A stretch of 64,000 bases of DNA, taken from assembly GCA_032718475.1 (NCBI GenBank), contig JAUCBJ010008084.1, positions 1-64,000 on the forward strand. Direction: 5' to 3'. Made by a program: the position numbers and the translations under genes. This stretch comes from Nemertoderma westbladi (lineage: Eukaryota; Xenacoelomorpha; Nemertodermatida; Nemertodermatidae). The notes beneath the pieces were generated by a model. It saw nothing but the letters and a program-made list of their open reading frames with translations. It had not been told where the DNA came from and did no database searches. Shown one piece after another: positions 1 through 7,789 of the stretch; the first letter of the stretch is position 1, and each line of letters opens with the position of its first letter.

Positions 1-432
1 TCACTACTACTACTACTACTAGGATCGGCATGCTGCATTGCAGCTGCATTTTTAAGAATGCTGTGCCGGCTTGTCAACAAAATTGCACCGCCACAACTCC
101 CTATCACCCATGACATTTGCTAGATCATCCGCATCTTTAAGGCCAGTGTCCTTTAAGATGCGTCTCAAGAAAGTCATGGGGTGTCCACCATGCTTATTCA
201 CTCCATGAGGCTGCCAAAGTACAAGATTATGCACTGGCTGGTCCTCACGGCGAAAGCAATGTCCTGCAAAGCGGAGGCGATTTTGTTCTAGTGTCAAGCT
301 TGGGGGAACCAATGAGACACCTCCAATGTTATATAGTGTCTGGTTGGAGATGTGTGCATTGTACTTGACACAATGTACCCGGCGTAGCATTCTTGTGAAT
401 GTGCCATCCAGAGATTTGGTGAGATTTGATTA
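1..432 (-). pseudogene. LINE (non-LTR retrotransposon) 3' fragment, RT C-terminal end
   Basis: On the minus strand, about 112 codons (390 down to 52) read as the segment after the reverse transcriptase domain of a LINE. Recognisable blocks are LRFAGHCFRRED, LVLWQPHG, MTFLRRILKDTGL and DRELWRCNF, a pattern well known from LINE ORF2 C termini. The reading frame can be followed upstream to about 432 (SLDGTFTRML), where a stop lies. The 3' end carries a short (TAG)n tail, seen as the (ACT)n run at the window start. The RT core is missing, so this is a 5'-truncated dead copy. A second, more damaged copy lies at 55591-56017. The clade is not assigned. Confidence 0.8.
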
Positions 433-1544
433 TCTGTCACAGATAAACTGTAACCTGCTTCTTCCCCTTAATTGACAACAGACCAAATTAATTTATTACC
501 AAATTAACTATTTGTGGAAAGGGTTTTGAGATTGGGACAGTAGTTGAGAGTGGGATGTAAGTTGGGAATGGAACAGGAGTTGGCAGTGGGAAGGACGATA
601 AACTGGATTTAAATTCTAGTACGGAGGAGTTGTTTGGGGAATTTTATGATTTGTTTATAATTGGAAAATAAATGTCAAAATTTATAATACTGTAGTTTAG
701 TTTCCATATACCATATCAATATGTCCCATACATGACATCAAAAAACTGTCTATTTACATTTTCAAATTATTTTTTTGATATAAAATAAACATTTTCAGTT
801 CACCCTATGCAATAGATTTGTGTATCACATTGTTATAAACAGGAAAAAAACAATTAGCCCCACTTTTCACGGAAAGTTTCCCAGAAAGTGAAACTTTCTG
901 TTGTCACTCTATAAATAATTTATTTTTAGTGATAGAATTTTTAAATTTTTTCTCACCAGAAACCTTTGCACTTCGATATGATATCTCTTGCCGGACACCT
1001 CAATACCACCATTAAACGACTGTTACTTCAAATTTTCAAGAATATGGACAAAGTACGAAAAAATATTTATAAATTTCCCATAGGTGACAAAATGTTTTTA
1101 TCAATTTTTGCATTCCGGAACGTTTCTCTCAATAACGGCCAAGAAATTTTTGGAGCATTTTCTTGTTTCATATGCAGAAATTATCGCTCTTTCTAACTAT
1201 CATTACGACAAATTCTCAAAGTTAATTTAAAAATTCAACAAATTTCAAAAATCACGTACGGGACGGGACATATGGTGAATATGGTTGGCATTGACCCTAT
1301 ATGATAGATAGGCCTATTTCCGCTGAACGGAAATATCTATACATCATATATGTAACCAATCATGACGATGGGGAGAGCCACGTAGTGTGGTGAGCAATAA
1401 TTTGGAACATACCCCAACCATAAATTTTTTTTACAAAAACTAATCTAAATGTTTACAGTTAACTAGATATGAAAATACACCAAAATGTCAAGAAAATATT
1501 TTAACAAAAATTGGCTCCAAAATAAATGTAAACAGAAGAGATAG
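433..1544. other. AT-rich intergenic sequence, no gene seen
   Basis: AT-rich sequence without a convincing reading frame. The only open stretch (966-1196, 76 codons) has low-complexity composition and no recognisable motif. I see no RNA gene and no transposon ends here. Confidence 0.6.
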
Positions 1545-2350
1545 GGGGGGGGGGACTGGACGCAAATACCGTGGGATTTGGGATTAAGGAATTTGGGAAT
1601 AAGGGATTTGAGAATAAGGTATTTGGGATTAAGGAATTTGGGAATACTGTAAGGTATTTGGGATTTGGGAATCAGGTATTTGGGTATTGGGAATAAGGTA
1701 TTTGGGATTTGGGAATAAGGTATTTGGGAATAAGGTATTTGGGATTTGAGAATAAGGTATTTGGGATTTGGGATTAAGGTATTTGGGAATTTGGGATTTG
1801 AGAATAAGGTATTTGGGATTAAGGTATTTGGGAATAAGGTATTTGGGAATATGGTATTTGGGATTTGAGAATAAGGTATTTGGGATTTGGGATTATGGTA
1901 TTTGGGAATAAGGTATTTGGGATTTGGGAATAAGGTATTTGGGATTAAGGTATTTGGGATTTGGGAATAAGGTATTTGGGATTTGCGAATAAGGTATTTG
2001 GGATTTGGGAATAACGTATTTGGGATTTGGGGCTAAGGTATTTGGGATTTGGGAATATGGAATTTGGGATTTGCCATTATATTAGTGATTATCGGTTTTT
2101 ATTTGTTGGTCGGCCATTATTGGTTGACTGAAGAAGATACGCAATGCGTATCTCATTATGCCTCATAATAAGCCTCTCGTTAACAAGTCAACCCCACGGA
2201 CTAGCGGCACTGGCTGTTTCCGCTGACGGGGCTCAGTTGAACAACGCGTCACTTTGGGATCTGGGAATAAGAAATTTGGGATTTAGAAATAAAGAAATTT
2301 GGGTAAATCATTTGGGCTTTGGAAATAGGGAATTTGGGATTGTGAATCTG
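1545..2350. repeat. Minisatellite, roughly 22-bp unit rich in ATTTGGGAATAAGGT
   Basis: After a G run (1546-1555), variants of ATTTGGGAATAAGGT and GGTATTTGGGATTTG follow one another from about 1560 to 2080. The unit is about 22 bp and switches between one and two GGGATTT or GGGAATA blocks. A non-repetitive spacer of about 170 bp follows. A decayed stretch of the same repeat lies at 2254-2350, ending next to the first 84-bp satellite monomer. Confidence 0.85.
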
Positions 2351-2353
2351 TAA

Positions 2354-2521
2354 ATAAAACGTATTACAAGTTTATGCAGGTTAGTAAAGGCGCAGACTAT
2401 AGAGGCGGGAAGATAGAATTAAAACAATAAACGATAGTTAACACATGTTACAAGATTATGCAGGTTAGTAAAGGAGCAGGATATAGAGGCGGGTAGATAG
2501 AACCCAAACAATAAACGATAG
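2354..2521 (+). repeat. Left edge of the 84-bp satellite array (about 2 monomers)
   Basis: Two monomers matching the large arrays at 17272-26047 and 39982-47755, recognised by GCAGGTTAGTAAAGG, ATAGAGGCGGGTAGATAG and AACAATAAACGATAG. The outermost monomer is diverged, as is usual at a satellite edge. BEL/Pao element 1 cuts the array immediately after GATAG at 2517-2521. Confidence 0.9.
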
Positions 2522-4203
2522 TGTTCGCGGTATTTCAACTTTTCATAACGCGAGTTGAATATTTTTTGTATTTATTAAAAACGATTATTCCGATATCACT
2601 ACTGGGTGCGGGACCATGGGTTTTGGGCACATTCTATAAACTGGGGGCGATTTATGGGCGAACTTTGGGGCGACTTACAGGGTACGGGACTAATTTCATG
2701 TTTATAAGGGCCAGGGGGGATGGAAAATTCAAGCAGTATTCAGGTTAGCCTGATTACTATTAGGCCCTGGCCAACTTCCTGCTGCCTGTAGAGGTGCCAG
2801 GCCTAAAGGACAAGGACTGCCCTTAACGGTCCCTGGCCAACAGCAGTTATTACGAGCCTGAAAAGGACATCGGAACGCCGGCTGCTTGCGTCAGGGAATT
2901 GCGACGGGAAACGACAGCCCCCTTAGCCAAGCCATACTGGTTCTCGATGACCGATCCCTTTGGGGTTCGCGAGGGGTGGGACAGACACGCGAAAGGGTGG
3001 CCGACTTACAGAGGGAGGGTTTGACGAGGACTGCCCTTAGCGGTCTCTGGTCAACAGCAGTTATTACGAGCCTGAAAAGGACATCGGAACGCCGGCTGCT
3101 TGTACCAGGGATTTGCAACGGGAACCGACGACAGACCCCTTAGCCAAGCTGTACTGGTTCTCGATGATCGAGCCCTTCGGGGTTCGGGAGGGGTGGGACG
3201 GACACGCGAACGGGTCCACCGACACGACAGACTCCTAGCCAAGCCGTACTGGTTCTCGATGACTGATCCCTTCGGGGTTCGAGAGGGGTGGTACGGATAC
3301 GCGACAGAGTCTACCGACTGGACCGACCCTTAGCCAAGCCGTGCTGGTTCTCGATGATCGTTCCCTTCGGGGTTCGTGAGGGGTGGGATGGACACGCGAC
3401 GGGGTCGAAAGACAAAGGACTGGACTCTACTGGCCTACCGACTGTTCGGAGCAGTTTCTCGGCTGCCGAAGCGACTACGAGCCTGAAAGGGACTCGGAAA
3501 GCCTAGGTGGTTGGGTTTCTGCGATGAACCGACGGACCCCTAGCCAAGCCGTACTGGTTCTCGATGATCGAGCCCTTCGGGGTTCGGGAGGGGTGGGACG
3601 GACACGCGAACGGGTCCACCGACACGACAGACTCCTAGCCAAGCCGTACTGGTTCTCGATGACCGATCCCTTCGGGGTTCGAGAGGGGTGGTACGGATAC
3701 GCGACAGAGTCTACCGACTGGACCGACCCTTAGCCAAGCCGTGCTGGTTCTTGATGATCGATCCCTTCGGGGTTCGGGAGGGGTGGAGCGGACACGCGAC
3801 AGGGTCGACCGACACCGACACTACGGCATCAAGACTAGGACCGAGGGAAAATCTGGGGAACATTAGTTAGGCTAAAATCTGAGCGAACAGTGGGTAATTA
3901 AATAATATACTGTAGGGATTTATATTGTCGTGTATAATTATTGTGAATATTTGGTGTATATTGATTTGGGGAAGCCCAAAATTATTCTCAATCAGGATTG
4001 TAACAGGATTGTAACAGGATTGTAACAGGGTTAACTACATTAAAGAATATATCCAACCAATGCAGCTTTTTCTCAACCGCAATCCTGCATCTAAGAAATT
4101 CCTCCTTCTCCACAATCAATATCCGGTGACTGGCCGGGACTCCGTGGTCTGTAAAGCCCCGCCTCCAGCATCGGCGTTTTTCCCCCCTGGGATAACGGCA
4201 ACA
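2522..4203 (+). repeat. 5' LTR of BEL/Pao element 1
   Basis: 1682 bp, TG...CA, matching 15437-17266 over its whole length. It is shorter than the 3' LTR because of copy-number differences in an internal tandem array and a small insertion near 15712 in the 3' copy. Size differences of this kind arise after insertion or during template switching, so simple LTR dating is unsafe. Short plus-strand open frames of 60-116 codons inside the LTR follow the tandem repeat and are not taken as genes. Confidence 0.93.
2917..3830 (+). repeat. Tandem repeat block inside the 5' LTR of element 1
   Basis: About seven copies of a module beginning TTAGCCAAGCCGTACTGG, followed by TTCTCGATGATCG, CCCTTCGGGGTTCG and GAGGGGTGGGACGGACACGCGA. 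Spacing alternates between about 95 bp and longer steps of about 210 bp, because some copies carry an extra segment (around 3412-3530). The core CCCTTCGGGG can fold as a short hairpin in each copy. The same block is at 15850-16850 with a different arrangement. Confidence 0.85.
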
Positions 4204-4222
4204 AAATTGAGAATAATTACGG

Positions 4223-4249
4223 TCAATTTTGACAGGGTGTCAAAATTGA
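4223..4249 (+). other. Perfect 12-bp hairpin just inside the 5' LTR of element 1
   Basis: TCAATTTTGACA (4223-4234) and TGTCAAAATTGA (4238-4249) are exact reverse complements with a 3-nt GGG loop. This begins 20 nt after the LTR, where a tRNA primer-binding site is normally found. I see no convincing tRNA-complementary TGG-type site at 4204. A 15-bp direct repeat CAAAATTGAGAATAA also spans the LTR junction (4202) and recurs at 4241. Confidence 0.75.
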
Positions 4250-4451
4250 GAATAAAACGCGGCCAACTTCAACTGGTGGAAGTTGAGAATCCTACAATAC
4301 TCTTCAAAACTCTCTACGTGCTTGCCAGCACCCACTACGAGGAAACTCTGGTATTTGAGTTAAGACTAAGTCGTGGTTTAATTAATCAACAAACTCGATC
4401 TAACCAACTCGTAGTCGGCAGATCACATATTTGGAGAGTTGTTAACAGGGA

Positions 4452-4643
4452 ATGGAAGTATCGATCACACCCATTGATATAATCCAAGTTGAGCCAGGAA
4501 TCTGGCACGTCGAGGTTGAAGTACAAGGAACGAACGTCGGACGATTCAGGATTACCGTTCGGGTGGTCCAAGCTGAGTACAATACCTACGAGGAACTGTT
4601 CTATGACATCGCATATCTAGCTATCGACGAGGCACTACAATGA
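4452..4643 (+). CDS. Small ORF upstream of Gag, stop overlaps the Gag start (ATGA)
   Basis: A 63-codon frame starting ATG at 4452, in the leader between the LTR and Gag. Its stop TGA (4641-4643) overlaps the Gag ATG (4640-4642) as ATGA, an arrangement that permits termination-reinitiation. The protein is acidic with alternating hydrophobic residues (IWHVEVEVQG, RFRITVRVVQ), which suggests beta strands, but I do not recognise a family. It could be a real leader peptide, a translated upstream ORF that tunes Gag output, or chance. The overlap and protein-like composition argue mildly for real coding. Confidence 0.45.
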   Translation: MEVSITPIDIIQVEPGIWHVEVEVQGTNVGRFRITVRVVQAEYNTYEELFYDIAYLAIDEALQ

Positions 4644-5512
4644 CAACAAATAACGTATTCGATACCGATGAGATGGATCACCACACAGACTCGGAAACCG
4701 ACGAGATACCGAACATCAAGAACATGGCTCGTCGACTAGGTTCTCTCAAAGGCGGAGTCACTCGAGCGTACCAACGTATAGAGAAACAACTCAAGGGAGT
4801 CGAAACCCCCCTCAATGAGATACAAACTCAGCTTCAGAGTATCCGAAATATCTTACAAAGATATGAGAGAATGATACAGGCGTACCAAGAACTCATCCCC
4901 GCCACCGACCAGGTAAATTATCCCAAATTGGAAGAACACGTTGCACGCCTAGACGAATTCCGCAAACAACACCGGAGGACCCTTAAACTGAGAGGCTACG
5001 AAGAACAGTACTACAAGAGAGCTGAAAGAACAGACGCAGAATCGGTGCGAACCTCCAATACCAGGACCACAATTCATCGAAAGAAAACGGGGTCCTCAAG
5101 ACACCAGCGCTCCAGCGCTAGGAGCGAGATATCTGGCTCAGCGCGCAGTTCTCAAGGGGGGCCGCCACTCCGAGATCAGCTACGAGAACAGAAGGCATTA
5201 GCCCTCATAGCTCGGATGGAAGATGAGTACGTTCAACTGCAAACCGAGCAAGACATATTAGCCGCCGAAATGCAAAAGCAGGAGGCCGAACAAGAGGTCG
5301 AACGGCAGGCCGAACAACATAGACAGGAGGCTGAACAACGTGAACGAGAGGACGAACGACGGGCCGAACAACATAGACAGGAAGCCGAACAACGTGAACG
5401 AGAGGCCAAACAGGAAGCCGAACGACGTGAACGAGAGGCCAAACAGGAAGCTGAACGACGTGAACGAGAGGCCAAACAGGAAGCTGAACGACGTGAACGA
5501 GAGGACGAATGA
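4640..5512 (+). CDS. gag: Gag N-terminal part of element 1, coiled coil
   Basis: 290 codons from the ATG that overlaps the small ORF. The first half is helical and polar (QLQSIRNILQRYERMIQAYQ). From about residue 195 it becomes an R/E/Q-rich repeat (AEQREREDERR, KQEAERREREA), read as a long charged coiled coil, and the DNA here is itself a tandem repeat. Gag forms the particle shell and packages element RNA. The frame ends at a TGA (5510-5512) inside the coiled-coil repeat, and coding character continues downstream in the same frame. Element 2 has a similar charged segment at about 27600-28050. Confidence 0.8.
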   Translation: MTTNNVFDTDEMDHHTDSETDEIPNIKNMARRLGSLKGGVTRAYQRIEKQLKGVETPLNEIQTQLQSIRNILQRYERMIQAYQELIPATDQVNYPKLEEHVARLDEFRKQHRRTLKLRGYEEQYYKRAERTDAESVRTSNTRTTIHRKKTGSSRHQRSSARSEISGSARSSQGGPPLRDQLREQKALALIARMEDEYVQLQTEQDILAAEMQKQEAEQEVERQAEQHRQEAEQREREDERRAEQHRQEAEQREREAKQEAERREREAKQEAERREREAKQEAERREREDE

Positions 5513-7069
5513 CGGGCCGAACAACGTAGACAGGAGGCTAAACAACGTGAACGAGAGGCCAAACAGGAGATCGAACAACGTAAATGGGAAGCAGAAATGC
5601 GTAAACAACACGCCGAAGCCCAAGTGATTCTCACCCACAAAAAGAATGCGGATATTGCGAAACTCGCGGAATATGAAGCCGCACTTATAGAACGAGATAT
5701 TCAATTATATGAGGACTGGGAAAGGGATATAGATCAGGAATACGAACCAATACCGGTACCGGAATTAGAAAAGTCACTAACGACACCGGCGGTGAAACCC
5801 CCGAAACCCGAGTTCCCGCCTATCATACAGTCTACGTTATCGGCACAAGCACCGGTGTTCCATCCCCCACCGGCTACGCTAAAGAATGAGGAACCTCATA
5901 TCCCAACCACTTCTACGGTCCCGAGCGTCCCTAAGTACAAGCCTGAAAAGGACTCGGAACGGATCGCCACTCCCCGATCCAACAACCCGTTTACGTCCAC
6001 ACCACAAAGCCGTAGCCGCGTCATCATTAAAACTCCACCTATCATCGATCCATCGTGTATGGGAGAGAGTGCCGATAATTATAACCCTCCTAGTCATTCC
6101 AGTTCGGACGATGTCGGCATTATCCGGGCATTGGAAAACCGCCTCTCCATGCCCAAGATGGAGATCTGCACCTTCGAAGGAGATCCCGTCGATTACCTCA
6201 GATTCAAGAAACGGTTCTTTGCGCAGATTGGATCAACGGACATAGCCGACGCACAGAAACTGGTATATTTATCACAATACCTGGGTGACAAACCACGCCG
6301 AATTATCGCATGCTTTGAAGGAGGAGCTCATGAAGCATACTATGACGCATGGAAGACTCTAGATAAAAGATACGGAAATATCGGGACTATAATTAATAAA
6401 ACCCTCGAGAAACTGATCCAGGACGCGGGATCCCTAGGGGACCCACAGAATATCCAGGATTTCTCGGACTCGATGAAGGATGCCTACTACACTCTGAAAC
6501 CATTAAATAAGGAGGAACAAGTGAACAACATTCTAAACCTCCGACAGATCGCCTGGAAATTCCCCGGATGGCTACAAAGTAAGTGGGCGTATAAATGCGT
6601 AGATCTCCGGCGTAGACACCCAGATCGAGATCCCAGCTTCCTCGAAATGTCGGCATTCCTGGACGATATCTCCGAAGCCATGAATGACTCGATGTTCTCA
6701 AAACAGAGTCTCGCCAAGTTGGACGGAATAGAGAACAACTCCAGGAGTAAGACACCCACTCAGAAACCGAGATTCCACCCTCCTCCGGTGAGTACGATGG
6801 CCACCACCATGGCCGAGGATTCCGACGATGAAGACTACGAGGAACCGACGTCAGCCGAGGAATGGGCGTGTTACCTTGCGAATTGGGCACCCGAGAGGGA
6901 AGGCATCACAAACTCCCTCCTCTGTCTCTTCTGTGGAGAGAAACATAAAGTGGAATTCTTCAGGAAGTTTCTGTTCGCCGAACTCGTCCCACGCTTCGAG
7001 GCGATAATGAAACACCGAGGATGCTTCCGGTGTCTTGGAACAGGTCACTATGTTCGGGATTGCGACTAA
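5513..7069 (+). CDS. gag: Gag core (DUF1759-type) and zinc knuckle of element 1
   Basis: Same frame as the N-terminal part, with the first ATG after the stop at 5597. After the rest of the coiled coil and a Pro-rich linker comes the capsid-like core at about 6145-6720 (MEICTFEGDPVDYLRFKKRF, LDKRYGN, EMSAFLDDISEAM), matching the DUF1759 Gag region of BEL/Pao elements. A zinc knuckle CFRCLGTGHYVRDC (CX2CX4HX4C) follows at about 7022-7063. TAA at 7067-7069 stops translation right after it. A second His/Cys motif (CAVCNDQRHHTLLH) lies in the same frame beyond the stop at about 7079-7120, so this stop cuts Gag from Pol. Confidence 0.85.
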   Translation, partial: RAEQRRQEAKQREREAKQEIEQRKWEAEMRKQHAEAQVILTHKKNADIAKLAEYEAALIERDIQLYEDWERDIDQEYEPIPVPELEKSLTTPAVKPPKPEFPPIIQSTLSAQAPVFHPPPATLKNEEPHIPTTSTVPSVPKYKPEKDSERIATPRSNNPFTSTPQSRSRVIIKTPPIIDPSCMGESADNYNPPSHSSSDDVGIIRALENRLSMPKMEICTFEGDPVDYLRFKKRFFAQIGSTDIADAQKLVYLSQYLGDKPRRIIACFEGGAHEAYYDAWKTLDKRYGNIGTIINKTLEKLIQDAGSLGDPQNIQDFSDSMKDAYYTLKPLNKEEQVNNILNLRQIAWKFPGWLQSKWAYKCVDLRRRHPDRDPSFLEMSAFLDDISEAMNDSMFSKQSLAKLDGIENNSRSKTPTQKPRFHPPPVSTMATTMAEDSDDEDYEEPTSAEEWACYLANWAPEREGITNSLLCLFCGEKHKVEFFRKFLFAELVPRFEAIMKHRGCFRCLGTGHYVRDCD

Positions 7070-7309
7070 AGATCGTGCTGTGCCGTCTGTAACGACCAAC
7101 GTCATCACACGCTCCTCCACATCCCCGCGAACTTCGATTTCACTACCATCCCCTTTCGGATCGAAGCCAAGCGAAGAGGAGAAACGAACCACGTTTTTAA
7201 AGGAACCCGGACAACCCAACGGAGAGAAACCAACCCGTTTAAAATCTCCACCGATACACCACAAGTAACAAATATTTCAGCCACGATTAATCTTATAAAT
7301 CGCCGTTAC

Positions 7310-7747
7310 ATGGTCTTCGCAAAGGTAATCCCAGTAAGGATTCAAGGAGTCGGCAAATCCCTGACGACGCTCGTGTTCCTTGATAACGGGTCTGATGGAA
7401 CCATCATCGACCGGGATTTCCTCGAGCAACTCGGCCTAGAATATGAACCTTGTAAACGGCCCATACAAACCATCACCGATAACAAAGAGGTAGAGTCCGG
7501 GGAGGTGCAACTCCAGATGGAAGGAGTAATGAAGGGCTACGAAACGGTTAAGTTAACCATCAAGAACGCCTTGGTACACACAGACCTCCGAGTGCGGTTC
7601 CGACAATCAGCCGAGTATGCCCCCCTGATACAATTGGACCGAGACGATGTAGATCTGAGGTGTCCGCAGTCAGACGTAAACCGCATCACCCTACTGATCG
7701 GACTTGATACACCGGAATTACAAATACCAACCGGAGATGTCGCCTGA
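7310..7747 (+). CDS. pro: Aspartic protease segment of element 1
   Basis: In frame with Gag and RT. The retroviral-type aspartic protease signature is at about residues 23-30 (LVFLDNGSDGTII), with the catalytic Asp codon at 7382. The usual residue after Asp is Ser or Thr (DSG/DTG). Here it is Asn (DNG), which is unusual and may reduce activity. The segment ends with TLLIGLDTPELQIPTG, like the second half of the domain in this superfamily. TGA at 7745-7747 separates it from RT. It would cleave the Gag-Pol polyprotein. Confidence 0.75.
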   Translation: MVFAKVIPVRIQGVGKSLTTLVFLDNGSDGTIIDRDFLEQLGLEYEPCKRPIQTITDNKEVESGEVQLQMEGVMKGYETVKLTIKNALVHTDLRVRFRQSAEYAPLIQLDRDDVDLRCPQSDVNRITLLIGLDTPELQIPTGDVA

Positions 7748-7789
7748 TCCATAAATAAGGATGATGGCTTTTACGCTGAACGAACAATA

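Noticed and set aside
966-1196. 76-codon frame as a small gene
   Set aside because: AT-rich chance frame without a recognisable feature.
2886-3870. Short plus- and minus-strand frames in the LTRs of element 1 (also 15481-16916)
   Set aside because: They track the tandem repeat in the LTR, overlap each other in several frames and have no conserved domain.
5233-5704. Minus-strand Cys/Ser-rich and Phe/Leu-rich frames opposite the Gag coiled coil
   Set aside because: Antisense shadows of the Glu/Arg-rich repeat. The same applies to those opposite 27600-28345.
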